DNA of 64,000 nt from Costus lasius (Eukaryota; Streptophyta; Magnoliopsida; Zingiberales; Costaceae). A model generated the notes under the pieces. It saw only the letters and a program-made list of their open reading frames with translations, did not search any database and was not told the origin of the DNA. A program made the position numbers and the translations under genes. Location: assembly GCA_027563935.2 (NCBI GenBank), contig CM050449.1:92895176-92959175 (forward strand), given 5' to 3'. This document shows, in pieces, positions 1-11,899 of this stretch; the first letter of the stretch is position 1; each line of letters starts with the position of its first letter.

Positions 1-1211
1 ATAGAAATAACAACTCAGCTCAACTGTCAAACTATAGGCAACCTCCTGGATTTCATTCATCCAACACCGGGTACCAACCTAAACAATTTGACCAACCCCC
101 ACAACCAAATACCAACACAATACCACAAGCGCAAATTTTAGAGTCACGCTTTGACAGCTTTGTGTCAACGAAAACCAAGGCCATAGACAACATCTTAGAA
201 GCAATCAAAGGCTTAACCACACACCAAAAGATACTAGAGAACCAAATAGCCCAGCAGGCTAGTACATCTACTAGACCGCCGGGCAGATTGCCTGGATTGC
301 CTAAAACAAATCCTAGGGAACATTGCAATGCCATTACCACATGTAGTGGCAAGCAACTTGAGGAACCGGAAATGCCTAAGGATGACCATTGTGAGAATGA
401 AGCCAAAACTCCTGAGTTTGAGGAACCCACTGTCTTTAAACCACAGATGAAAGAGAGTGAACCTGTCTATGTGCCACCACTACCTTATAAACCGTCTGTT
501 CCATTTCCCCAGAGGTTGGGAAAAGCAAAAATTGATCAGCAATTTGGTAAATTCTTGGAAGTTTTAAAGAAACTATATATCAACATACCATTTACCGATG
601 CTCTATGACAAATGTCATCTTATGCTAAGTTTTTGAAGGAAATCTTATCTAATAAAAGAAGAATGGAAGAACATGACACAGTAGTGTTAACTGAAGAATG
701 CAGCGCAATCATCCAAAATAAGTTGCCACCGAAACTGAAAGATCTAGGCAGCTTTACCATCCGATGTTTAATCGGAAACACACCTTTTGACCTGGCTTTA
801 TGCGACCTCGGTGCTAGTGTGAGTCTGATGTCACTGTCTCTTTGCAAGAAACTGGATATCGGAGATCTAAAGCCGATAAATATTTCTTTGCAATTGGTCG
901 ACCATTCTGTATGACATCCGGTAGGAATTCTAGAGGACGTGCCAATAAAGGTCGGTAAATTTTACATTCCAGCCAATTTTATCGTACTTGAGATGGAAGA
1001 AGACTCCAAGCTTCCTATAATACTGGGCAAACCATTTTTGGCAACTGCCAGTGCTATAATCGACGTTAAAAATGGGAAGTTGACACTACACATAGGTGAG
1101 AAAATGGTAGAGTTTGATATAACCAAAAGCCTAAAGAAACCTCTCTTTGCAGATTCTTGCTTTAGCGTCGGAGTCGCCAACAATGTGCTCAATCCATCCC
1201 ATTTCCCTTAG
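1..1211 (+). pseudogene. Athila gag C-terminal region and aspartic protease, interrupted by stops
   Basis: One frame runs through from about 162, broken by TGA at 606-608, TGA at 912-914 and TAG at 1209-1211. The N-terminal part is a proline/glutamine-rich gag tail. The conserved stretch QMSSYAKFLKEILSNKR starts at 612, directly after the first stop. The retropepsin active site reads CDLGASVSLM (about 800-830), followed by the flap-side block LPIILGKPFLATA near 1,010. The first two stops fit CGA to TGA changes, because Arg-like context continues in frame after each. Function in an intact element: capsid tail and polyprotein processing. It is not functional here. Confidence 0.8.
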
Positions 1212-1241
1212 AAAGATATCAACCCACTCGAGGCGTGCCTA

Positions 1242-3105
1242 ATGAATGAATATGACGATGAGCAGGAGGAGGAAGTACATGCTTATGCAAATATTCTTGA
1301 CACAACCACCGAAACTGAGTCAGATACAGAAGAACTTGAAAAGTTACAAGCACCGAAACCCGAGGTTTGTGAACAGATGAATCTAGAACTCAAATCCTTA
1401 CCAAGCAATCTCAGGTATGAATTCTTAGGAGAAAATTCTACTTACCCCGTTATTGTAGCTGCCCATCTCAATTCGGAGCAAACAAGCCTTCTCCTTGATA
1501 AGCTTCAAAAGCATAAGAAGGTAATTGGCTACACTTTGGAAGATATAAAAGGTATTAACCCTTCTTTATGTATGCACAAGATACATCTCGAAGAAGGCAG
1601 TGCCCCATCTATCGAATACCAAAGACGATTCAACCCGAATTTAAAGGAGGTAGTAAAGAAAGAAATTCTGAAACTATTAGATGCTAGGGTTATTTGCCCT
1701 ATTTCGGACAGCCAATGGGTAAGTCCGATACATGTGGTTCCAAAGAAAGGAGGGGTAACGATAGTTAAGAACGAAGATAACGAATTGATCTCGCAAAGAA
1801 CCATTACCGGGTAGTGCATGTGCATCGACTACCGGAAATTGAACAAAGCCACCCGCAAGGATCACTTTCCTCTTCCCTTTATTGATCAAATGCTTGAAAG
1901 ATTGGCCACTAACTCTTATATTTGTTTCTTGGATGGGTACTCTGGATTTTTCCAAATATCGATACATCCCGATGACCAGGAGAAAACCACATTCACGTGT
2001 CCCTTTGGCACGTTCGCGTACCGGCGAATGCCGTTTGGTCTATGTAACACGCCAGCTACATTCCAGCATTGCATGATGGCGATCTTTTCCAATCTAATTG
2101 AAGATATTATGGATGTTTTTTATGGATGACTTTTCGGTATACGGGTCTAGTTTCAATTCTTGTTTATCTAATCTGACACGTGTTTTGCAGCGTTGCGAAG
2201 AGATGAACTTAGTGCTTAATTGGGAGAAATGTCATTTTATAGTAAAAGAAGGAATCGTTCTTGGTCATTTGATATCGGAGTGTGGTATCGAAGTTGACAA
2301 AGCAAAAATCGATGTGATAAAAAGAATGCCACCTCCAAACTCCGTCAAAGGAATAAGAAGTTTCCTAGGACATGCGGGCTTTTATAGGAATTTCATTGAA
2401 AATTTTTCTAAAATTGCTAGGCCTTTGACATCTTTACTTGCTAAGGATATACCATTTGATTTTGACCAGAACTGCATGAATGCGTTTCAGCAGCTGAAGA
2501 ATGAGTTGATTTCTACCCCGATAATGCAACCTCCGGATTGGTCGCTACCGTTCGAAGTTATGTGCGATGCCAGCGACTATGCAGTAGGAGCTGTACTAGG
2601 GCAGTGGAAGGACAACATAATGCACACTATTTATTATACTAGCCGAACGCTTGATGGGACACAGAGCAACTACGCCACAATGGAAAAAGAACTCTTAGCT
2701 GTAGTTTTTGCGTTTGACAAGTTTCTATCATACTTAATTAACTCGCGTGTTATTATTTATATAGATCATGCAGCAATTCGGTATCTCATGACGAAGAAAG
2801 ACACGAAACTGCGACTGATTAGATGGATACTATTGTTGCAAGAATTCGATATTCAGATCAAAGATAAGAAAGGAACTGACAATTTAGTAGCGGACCATCT
2901 GTCCCGCTTGACAGCCACTCCTGAGAGTAATTCAAAAGACGAAATAGATGATGCATTCCTAGATGAGAACCTAGTAGCTGCCACTGATGTAGAGACACCC
3001 TGGTATGTCGATCTAGTGAATTTCTTGGCAGCCGGTATCATGCCTCCAAACCTTACACACCAACAACGAAAGAGATTCGTATCAATTGCTAAATACTATT
3101 ATTGA
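1242..3105 (+). pseudogene. Athila reverse transcriptase-RNase H, broken
   Basis: The RT begins with the block WVSPIHVVPKKGG (about 1,715-1,760), then CIDYRKLNKATRKDHFPLPF (from about 1,821) and RMPFGLCNTPATFQ (about 2,025). A TAG at 1812-1814 interrupts the frame. At the catalytic YxDD-equivalent (MDDF) a run of six T at about 2,114-2,119 shifts the frame by one, so the fingers/palm start and the catalytic motif lie in different frames. RNase H follows ([18 protein letters not shown] near 2,550; [14 protein letters not shown] near 2,670). The domain ends at [10 protein letters not shown] near 2,900. The TGA at 3103-3105 sits where a Trp codon is expected before DEP. Confidence 0.82.
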
Positions 3106-4284
3106 GATGAACCACTTTTGTTCAAACGTTGTGCCGATTGCATCGTTCGAAGATGCTTGCCAGAGGAAGAAGTTTCAGATGTCCTATTCCAATGTCATTC
3201 ATCACCTCATGGAGAGCACTGTAGTGGTAAGAAAACAGCATATAAGGTCCTCCAATGTGGATTATTTTGGCCAACCCTATTCAGAGATGCAAGGGACTAT
3301 GTACGGTCTTGTGATCGTTGCCAAAGGATGGGGGGAATATCACGAAGAGACGAGATGCCTCTCAATACCATTCTTGAGATCGAAATCTTTGATGTATGGG
3401 GTATCGACTTTATGGGTTCATTTCCACCCTCCTATGGTAACAGATTCATCTTAGTTGGAGTTGATTATGTTTCCAAATGGGTCGAAGCCTTGGCTGCACC
3501 AACAAACGATTCCAAGGTAGTTCTCAAATTTTCAAGAAATTGATATTCCCGTAATTTGGAACACCCTGCATTGTAATAAGAGATGGCGGATCTTTGAGTG
3601 AAGTTTTGAATCACTCCTCAAAAGATAAGAGTAACACACAAAGTGGCCACTACTTACCACCCTTAGACTAGCGGACAAGTTGAAATATCAAACTGAGAAA
3701 TAAAACACATTCTTGAAAAAACCGTATCGCACACACGCACAGATTGGTCACTCAAACTTGACGATGCTTTATGGGCATACCGTATAGCATTCAAAACTCC
3801 AATAGGTATGTCTCCATTCCAGTTAATATATAGTAAATCGTGCCATTTAGCGGTTGAAATTGAGCACAAAGCCTATTGGGCGATGCGACAACTGAACTTC
3901 GACGGAAAACAAGCTAGCAAAGCTAGAAAACTCCAGCTTAATGAGCTCAAGGAGTTTCAACAAGAAACTTATGAGAATGCCAGAATTTATAAAGAACGCA
4001 TCAAAAGATGGCACGACCAAAGAATTACAAGGAAGGAATTCCGCGAAGGCGATATGGTACTTTTGTTTAATTCAAGGATCAAGCTTTTTTCTGGAAAATT
4101 TCGAACTAAATGGACGGGACCATTTGAAGTACGAAGAGTCTACCCTCACGGTGTCGTGGACATTTTACGAGAGCAAACTAGCACATTCAAGGTCAATGGG
4201 CAAAGGCTTAAGCATTACTTCCCATGCGAGCCAACACCAGAAGGGACTGCACTGGTCCTCACGGACCCTCCTTCACTGGAATGA
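3106..4284 (+). pseudogene. Athila integrase, broken in its catalytic core
   Basis: The zinc-binding region ([12 protein letters not shown], then CDRCQR near 3,310) and the start of the DDE core ([13 protein letters not shown] near 3,390) share a frame to 3,543. The core then shifts frame and carries stops until about 3,806. The C-terminal part is open again from [20 protein letters not shown] at about 3,805 to a TGA at 4,282, including the region [19 protein letters not shown]. No chromodomain follows, which fits Athila. The protein would insert element cDNA into the genome, but this copy cannot make an intact enzyme. Confidence 0.8.
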
Positions 4285-5188
4285 CAGTGATTATGGTCAA
4301 GCTGACGGACCATTAAATCAGCACTTCTTGGGAGGCAACCTAAGCACCTCATTCTAATTGAATTTATTTTCAGCATCTTTTTGTCTTATTTTTATGTTTT
4401 TAGTTTAGTTTACATATTTTAAGAACATCCTAGCTTTTCCTGCCACAAGTCTGAAATCTCTTATCCTAGCTGCTTAAATTCTTACTTGGCTTCACGGATT
4501 TAATATCTAACATTGGTGGTAATCTTACAGGTAATGCATATACACTATGTCGACACCACCCATCAAACATAGAGGGCTTGAGCAAAATTCTGATATTGAT
4601 GTTGGTATGGGAATCCTCAACAAGAAACACTCACCGAGAAGGACGCAAGCCACACCCGCACCAATCAATTTTAACCCTTTCTATTTGGGAGCCTACACGC
4701 CTCCATGAACTGATCTTGTTTATCTTCAGCATTGGCGATTGATTCTTATAAAAGTTGAAAATGATATCTGGGCCTTGTTGAGCCCTTTTTCATTACTTGC
4801 ATTGTTTGTTATAATTCTGTTTATTTAGCTGCGGATATTGATATTTTTACTTGGTTTGAAATGACACAGGAATATCACAAACTGATGCAGTAAAGAGAGG
4901 CATTTTCTGCCAGTTTTCCTAGCCAGCCCGACCCGTTAAGCTTATACACTTAAGCTCGCCCGATTTTCTGCCTAGGGTTCCTGATCTTTTAGCCTTCTGT
5001 ACAAAGCGCCAACCCCATTGTGTGCCCCACCTATCGCCGCCGCTCATCTCGCCGCCGAGCGTCGACAGCCGGTGACTCTTCCGGTGACACCAACAATTTC
5101 TAGCGAGCTCTCATTCCAAGTCTTCAATCTCGTTCTCGCTGCGTACTCTGTCTTCCATCAACATCCTCAACCGGCCATTTGAGCAACC
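4285..5188 (+). other. Spacer between pol and the ORF-1-like gene of the Athila element
   Basis: About 900 bases with no supported gene. AT-rich after 4,360, turning C-rich at 5,020-5,180 just before the next ORF. In Athila elements this interval lies between integrase and the downstream ORF, which is thought to be expressed from its own or a spliced transcript; no splice site is assigned here. Confidence 0.5.
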
Positions 5189-6452
5189 ATGCCACCCCGA
5201 TAGAAGAACACCGGAAAGCGCCCAGCTGGAGCTACCAGCCCTCAGCCTGAAGCACCGCAACAGCAACCTATACCGCCAGAGATCCAAATGCGCGATAACC
5301 ATCAGGCGGCGAGATACCAGGTGCTCTCAAACCGGCGGATCATTAACACGAGGTACATAGATCCGCCTACACTAGCCGCGCTTGGGATTTTTGACGATCT
5401 TCTTTGGATTTTCCATCAGTTTGGATGGGGGCATTTCCTGCAGTATGCCCATCCTACCTATATACCTTTCACTCTCGAGTTTCTCAGCGCCGTTGAGCTC
5501 AAGGTCTTGGCTCTTGATACGGACCCAGGGTTGCTAACCTTCAGGCTTGCAAATACCGAGTACCGCCTCACGATTGTGAATCTGAACGACATCTTTGGCT
5601 TCCCAGCGTAAGCCTCCAGGGTTGGGGCGCCAAATTTCAACGAAGACATCTTCTGGCAGTGCATCTCCTCCATGTATGCCTACTCGCCAAGGAACGCCAA
5701 GGTTTCTACCATCTCAAATCCCTGCATTAGATACACCCATCGCTAGCTTGCACATTCTATCTTTGCGAGGGATGGAGATGGGATAGTCCGCCAACCCGAG
5801 CTGCTGTGTCTGTGGGGGCTTCTCCATCACTTTCAGATTAACGATGGGTACCACTTTGCCCGACAGTTCATGCGTGTCGCCCACGCACAGAAGGGAAATA
5901 TCTACATTGGGGGGATGATAACAATGATAACGCTATCCTTGGGACACAACCCATATGGACAACCGGAAGTAGTGGGTAGTCGCCGCCTAGACCTGGAGCA
6001 CCTGCTATCGATGAAGATGATAGTTCGACGAGGAGATGTTTATCACCTCACCTTCGCAGACACTACCGTAACCATGCCTCTTCCGAATTCTACACGGACC
6101 GACATCAAAGACAGTGCCAACTGGCGCCTTCACCCAGAGCCGACCGCACCAGAGGACCAGACAGCACCTCTAGATGTTGATCCCAGCTTCTCTATCGGAG
6201 GATAGCCGCAGACTGCAGCGTGTCCCTCTACTGACGACATGCTCCATCTGCTCCGCCAAGAGCAGCTAAACCAAGGGAAGTAGCTAACAACCCTGGTAGA
6301 AACAATAAAATCCATTGAGCTCTTTTTACACTGCAACATGTCCGGACCTCCGCCGCGAGATGAAGATGAGGACGTCAACGATACTATCCACATCTCTGAT
6401 TCCTCAGACGGTGCTGATGATGATGACGACCCAGCTGAGTGTAGTGAGTAGG
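5189..6452 (+). pseudogene. Athila ORF-1-like protein gene (env-like position), broken
   Basis: The ATG at 5,189 is followed within five codons by TAG, so the copy is dead. Sequence recognisable as the Athila ORF-1 family lies at about 5,288-5,600: a block around YIDPPTLAALGIFDDLLWIF, then FGWGHFLQYAHPTYIPFTLE and a domain ending NLNDIFGFPA. A stop and a shift follow, then a second conserved stretch at 5,870-6,200 (RVAHAQKGNIYIGGMITMI). The acidic C-terminus (repeated Asp/Glu, about 6,360-6,450) ends at TAG. Function of the family is unknown; it occupies the env position but I see no signal peptide or membrane segment. Confidence 0.7.
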
Positions 6453-7269
6453 ACTGCACTTTAGTAAGTCTTCCCTCACCCCTTTTGATATATATCTATA
6501 CTATATGCATCATAGATGATGCAATATTTTGCTTGGAGAGGGGAGATTTACATATTTTAATGGGTCTCTTTACTGTTTTTATGAGATGATGTTGTATGCA
6601 CTGTATGGAAAACTTTGTGCTGTGTTGAACTGTCCTTGCTCATGTACGGTTATACCAAACTTGCCAACTTTAAACTCTTTTACTACTGGACGTACATCGA
6701 ACATTATGGACTTTGTTGACACTATACTCCTCCTTCCTGATAGATGTGTTATTTTTATGATGTTTCGATTTTACAAGGACACTGTCATAATGCATTTCTT
6801 TGTGCCTTGTTGATAGACCTAGATGCTTAGATAACAAGCTATATCCATCAGATGTGATTTCATGATTTTGTTGATAAGCTTTGAACCTTGTTGCTGATTG
6901 TTTCCTGAACACGTAAAATCCAAGGAAGGTTATGGCTGAGATTTTACAGAATTTTGAATGATATTTTCTCATATATGATTGACTTCTATTCTTGGATTCA
7001 TTTACCTCATTCATGGTTGATTTATACTCCCACGCCACTTTAAGAGTATCTTTCATGCTAAACAAATTACCTAGTCACTTGATTCCTTATACATTGAACA
7101 CTTACGGATTGAACTTTGATAAGCTCTGAATCTAGGAAGTATCTGTATCTCAAACATGAGTACTATTTATTTGGATGACTATAGGCCAAACCACTTGACA
7201 CACTTACCACTCTTGGTAACTCTTGGTATTGGTTTTGGTTCGAGCTCCTCTAATTTGGCACCGTATAAG
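6453..7269 (+). other. Athila 3' untranslated region, no gene seen
   Basis: AT-rich sequence between the ORF-1-like stop and the minisatellite. The short open frames here (for example 6,529-6,813) have no recognisable domain and atypical composition. I treat the stretch as non-coding element sequence. Confidence 0.45.
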
Positions 7270-7515
7270 AAATTGAGAGAAAGAAAAGAAGGTAGTGGTA
7301 CTGAAGTTTCAACTTGGCACTGCCCAACAAAAAGGAGAAAAGAAGAAAAAGAGCAGTGGTACCGAAGTCTTAACTTGGCACCGCCACTAAAAGAAAAGAA
7401 AGAGAAAGAAAAGAAGGAAGTGGTACCGAAGCTACGGCTTGGCCCTGCAGAAGAGAAAGAAGGCAGTGGTACCGAAGCTACGGTTTGGCACTGCAGAAGA
7501 GAAAGAGAGCGGTGG
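7270..7515 (+). repeat. Minisatellite, about 4.5 units of 45-65 bp, inside the Athila 3' region
   Basis: Units share GTGGTACCGAAG, a TTGGCACTGC-like half and an AAAGAAAAGAAAG purine spacer. Unit starts are near 7,283, 7,346, 7,418, 7,463 and 7,508; the last is partial. Spacer length differs between units, so the array evolved by slippage in the purine part. The GGTACC core is conserved in the later four units. Confidence 0.8.
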
Positions 7516-7795
7516 TACCGAGGTTATGAGCAAGGCCTTTACTACTACCTTAGAGTTTACCTTCTGGGTGCTTTAGTGGATTAGTGCTTCATGTGGTAAG
7601 GAACTATTATTATCCAATATTATCGTACAACTGTTGTCCACAGATCTAACCTATATGCTTTGCTTTTCATCCTGACATCTTTAAAAGACTACAGTGATTT
7701 GTGCATCCTGTGACTAGCTATAATTATTTAACATTTATAGATCACTGGGGAATATAACTTCAGTCGAACAACCCTCATGGAACTTCATTTCTTTC

Positions 7796-7826
7796 TTTTT
7801 GCTTGAGGACAAGCAAAGATTTAAGT
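7796..7826 (+). other. Conserved Athila/Tat pre-LTR motif (inverted CTTG/CAAG)
   Basis: TTGCTTGAGGACAAGCAAAG is a self-complementary motif (GCTTG...CAAGC) that usually sits just upstream of the polypurine tract in this lineage. Here the expected G-rich polypurine tract after it is degraded to TTTAAGTCATAGG. It marks the approach to the 3' LTR. Confidence 0.6.
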
Positions 7827-7840
7827 CATAGGTATTCTAT

Positions 7841-9811
7841 TGACACAAATTTATATATGGTTTTACATGTCATTTTAATTATGAAATCATTCTCATTTCA
7901 CAATTTTAAGTCTCATAATTGCCTTTATTTGAATACATCTATGGAATCTACACCTGTTTCGGTATTTTTCATGTTTTCAGGTCAAAACGACCATAAAGAG
8001 GGTAGATTCTGACACTTCTGTGGTAGAGGAGCTCATCTTAACTCAAGATGATCATAACTAGAAGTTTTCGGATTCATTGAAGCCTTTGTTGGAAATCACG
8101 ATCGGGTCCCGATTAGAATCATGCCCGTGATCGCCACTATGCTTGAAGCTGAAACTGATAAATCACGACTGGGTCACGATAAAATTCTCGCCCGAGATCG
8201 TGAACCCGCCAGTTTCAAAACCGCGATTTTAACTCAAATCCCTGCAACCTAACCCTAGGGGAAGCTTGGGGACAGCCAAGTCTTTTTCCCCCCATTGACA
8301 AAGGAGCATGGAGCAGCCTTTTGGAGGCGAAATCCTTCCACGAAATGATGATTTCATGAAGAAAGTTGGCTGGCAGCAATTTTGCAGGGCATGGAAGGAG
8401 GCTGGCAGAGGGTCTTTCAGTGCAGCAATGGCAGCGGCAGCAGCACTTTGGCATAGCATGGGGAACAGAAGAGAGCCCAGGAAGAGGAAATAAAAAGACT
8501 TAGCAAAGAAGAAGAAGGGGTTCGTACGGGGGATTTTTCACGGGGAGCGAGGGCGAGACTTGAGGAGAAGAGGAAAAGGGGATGTTGCGCAACCTGCATT
8601 CATTGAAGATACTAATCTGCGTAAGCATCCTGGAGATAAATTTATAAGGGAAATCTTAGAGTTACGTTCAATTTTCTACTCTTATTGTATAATCTTTGCA
8701 AGATACCGCATGATTTCACCTTTATCTTGTGATTCCTGTAAAAATCTGCCTATGCGCACATTGTTGAAGACTTCTATTTGCAATTTCATGATGAAAATGA
8801 TAGGCTAAAGTTTCTACATCAGGATGTGGGAGTAGCCCTTTGACAATTTATTAGCTTAGTAGTCTTGCTCCAAGAACCGATATCCCAGCTCGATCTTATG
8901 CGCGCGCCTTGCCTGTGTCATTCGAAAGAATGCGCTTAAGCCCTTCCCGCCTTAGTCGAGGTTCGTAAATCAGAGAATCTCGGGGAAATGCGCTGATTGT
9001 CTATACTCGACCAAGGCGTCGTTAGGGTCCTAGATGTGTCGGGGAGACTAAAAATCCGACCACGCATCGAAAGCATTTGGCCGAGAGTTTATCAAATCCA
9101 TTTGCACGCTATGCCTACGTTGCCCGAAAGGGAATGTTTGAGCCTTTTAGTTTCTCGTGTGGGGTTCATAAATCAGGGGCTAGGGAAAATCTGCTTGACA
9201 CGAACTGCACTCTCCTTGTGTTAGCTTCTAGATCCTAGACACACCTGGCTATGCGAAAGCGTGTCAGTACGTTGGATTGCTTAGGAACGCTATGCCTGCA
9301 CTTGAGCTAGAGGTTACGCAGGAGAGGTTTTTAAGACAGGAATTCTTGAGGAGGATCCCTTTTGTTAAACATGTACCCACCTTGAAGGTATTAGGAGCTT
9401 AGACGTGTCAGGTAGACGACCAGTCCGATTGAACGTCAAAACCCTACGAGTTTGACCAGTAGCTGAGTCTGTGGGAGAAGACGTGGTTATTGGAGGGAGC
9501 AACCTACATGAAGGAAGCTGAGTCCCTTGAACTTTTTAGGATACCGGTAATAGAGCTTGACTATGCAGCTGTAAAGAGTCAAAGTGGTGAACTCATATCC
9601 TGATGCATCTTCCCATTAGAATTCCCTCGTGCAAATTCCTCTGTTTATGTTCTTGAGCATTTAATTAGTTTAACACTTTAAACTTCATCAATTTTGTCAT
9701 CGTCTAGATAGCAAATTCGAGATCTGTCGATACTTGCCCATTAGTCCCTGTGGGATCGATATTTTACTACTTCGATAGACCCGTGCACTTGCGGGAAGCC
9801 TAATAAGCATC
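7841..9811 (+). repeat. Probable 3' LTR of the Athila element (boundaries approximate)
   Basis: The stretch starts with TGACAC just after the pre-LTR motif and ends near AATAAGCA, which gives TG...CA termini about 2.0 kb apart. The end block around 9,735-9,800 (GTGGGATCGATATTTTACTA, then TCGATAGACCCGTGCACTTG) resembles Athila LTR 3' ends. Without the 5' LTR in the window both edges are inferred. No gene is seen inside; the small ORFs at 8,215-8,810 overlap on both strands and have no domain. Confidence 0.55.
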
Positions 9812-9990
9812 TTTTGGGCCTATCAGTCACCTCTGTTGCTTTTCGTACTTAGGAGCTCACACAAAAATCAAATTTGATTAGCCTAGATTTAAATAAATCG
9901 TATAATCGGTACTTGACCACCAGATCCTCATTGGGAACGATCTTTATTTTATTACTTCGATAAATCCGTGCACTTGCGAACGCATCAATT
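9812..9990 (+). repeat. Second, diverged Athila-type LTR end
   Basis: At 9,945-9,990 the sequence TTATTACTTCGATAAATCCG, then TGCACTTGCGAACGCATCAA, repeats the end block of the preceding LTR with several changes and a different flank. It looks like the terminus of a second related LTR, so a nested or neighbouring Athila copy was probably here. Confidence 0.5.
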
Positions 9991-10996
9991 GTATACATAA
10001 ATGCATGTTTTAGCGATTTTTATATATAAAATGTTGTTCAATGTCTATAGTAATCACATACGTTGCATCCCTAAATGCAATTTACAAAGCTAAATCCTTC
10101 CCTAAATCAGGAACTAATCATATGTACAAATACATAGTTGGTTTATACATATACATGCTAAGTCTAAATTAGGCTGTAATTTTTCACTAACAATAGAGAG
10201 AGACTGCAGCTTTATCTTGTAGAATGACACTAAACTTTGAATCCCACCCTTAACTTGGAATGACTGTTCAACCTGGGTTATGGTTGATAGTTGTATTGTA
10301 AATTTGGGATGACAGTTGTATCGCCCATTTTGAGATGTGATGACAATTGTCTTGGATCTACATCACCAATACATGCTTTTAGTTTGATTCATCCTGTTCT
10401 CAGTTGTCTATTGAATGAACAACATATGTGTTATTTGTTGAGGATGACAAGAGAATGAATGTTGTAATTTGACAATGTTATTGTATGATGTTGTATTTTT
10501 GGCTATGCAATTAATTGATATGGTAACTTGAAAATGTTGTATGTAAATATGGGATTGTATAAATGTTGTTGTAATTTGACAATGTTGTATGTAATTATGT
10601 CTATTGAGCTTATTTTGCTTCAGCCAATTACTCTTTGTTGTATTTATTTTTACTCTTCATGAATTTTTCGAAAGAGATTGAAGATTTGGAGGAAATCTTT
10701 CTTCCATTTTATACTTAGAGGATGTGTATTTCATTTTTTTGTGCATTTGATGCGGTTACAAGTAATTTGGTTGATAGTTTGAGTGGACTTGTTGCTGATT
10801 TATTCTTGTATTTTGTAGGGAAGACTTGTCCAGGCAGAATGGGGTGATTTCAACTCTTTTTTGAGGATCGCACCCGGGTTGTGATTGAGACTTCAATGAT
10901 CATCAAAAGAAGCAGCATCATTTACTTAACAGCTCGTTAAATCCAAAAAAGAAATTTTATTATGGGGGGTTTGTGTGGTCTGAAGACTAAAAGGAA
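9991..10996. other. AT-rich intergenic stretch with no gene seen
   Basis: No recognisable coding sequence. Within 10,250-10,620 the words ATGACAGTTGTA and GTTGTAATTTGACAATGTTG recur in imperfect copies, suggesting remnant low-order repeats. Probably degenerate transposon untranslated sequence. Confidence 0.4.
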
Positions 10997-11079
10997 GAGA
11001 AGTCAACAATTAAACACTGCTTTCAACCCACATAAACAATTTGGAGAAGTCAACAATTAAACACTGCTTTCAACCCACC
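10997..11079 (+). repeat. Tandem duplication, two copies, 47-bp period
   Basis: The words GAAGTCAACAATTAAACACT and GCTTTCAACCCA occur at 10,999 and again at 11,046 without mismatch. The 15-bp joint CATAAACAATTTGGA separates them. A recent local duplication. Confidence 0.85.
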
Positions 11080-11899
11080 AGTCCGGTTTTTAAAATACTG
11101 CTTCAAGTGCAAGTTGCTTGCCTGCATATCCCATAAAATCCCTTTGGATATAAAGTTTTCTGCTTAGGAATGTAATTTTTAACAGAAAGGTTGCAAATTT
11201 TCATACAAAATTTACTCAAACTAGCATCACAGAAACATTGCATCCATCCAACCCATTAGAGATGATTTAGAGCACATTTGGACAAATCGATTAGCATTTC
11301 ATAAGAGATAATAAACAATGTGTACAATTTCTACCCTAGTGTCATACCCACATTGATCATAGATAAAATTCAACAATGTGTACAATTTTTATCCCAGCAA
11401 TGTATTCAAGAGTCAGCTCACATGTTAATCAAGATGCTATTGTTCCCATTATCAGCTCATAAGACATAAGTACTCTCATCCGAGGCATGTCATCCTTTGA
11501 AAATTGGAATTCTTCATCTCTAGAAATGTAGTTTATAAATTTCATAACAAATAGACTAAAATCATTGCAAAGGAATAAAACAAAGAAGATATATCAAAAT
11601 AATAAAAAAAAATGATCACTAGTGCACTAATTAAGCAGAAGAATATACCTAGCATATTATTTAGGACGATTGAATCCCCAATCTATATTTCATTTATGTC
11701 AATGTCAGCTCTAGCTAACAAATGGCCTCCCACAAGTGATAACTACATAAATACAACTCTATCATATCATGCATTGTACAATGTTAAGAATAGAAAATAT
11801 ATAATAAATATAGACTCTTACCATTTTAGTTACTACTCTTTTCTCTTTGTTCTCTTGTCCTCAAAGAATTATATATAATAATGCACTTATTAGTTGTAT
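11080..11899. other. AT-rich stretch, no supported gene
   Basis: Contains GTGTACAATTTCTACCCTAG and a near-copy at 11,316 and 11,375. The + strand ORF at 11,612-11,878 has no domain. It may be the 3' part of the minus-strand pseudogene that follows, but the reading is too eroded to say. Confidence 0.35.

Larger units (their letters stand above)
1..9811 (+). mobile_element. Athila-type Ty3/gypsy LTR retrotransposon, degenerate, 5' end outside window
   Basis: Seen: gag C-terminus, aspartic protease, reverse transcriptase, RNase H and integrase follow one another on the + strand, then a separate ORF-1-like gene, then a minisatellite and an LTR-like end. Known: this order, with an extra gene after integrase and no chromodomain, is that of the Athila lineage. 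The motif GCTTGAGGACAAGCAAAG near 7,801 and the LTR end resembling CCGTGCACTTGCG near 9,770 are also features I associate with Athila/Tat elements. The element is dead: in-frame stops and frameshifts break every ORF. The 5' LTR is not in the window, so LTR divergence cannot be measured. Confidence 0.85.
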
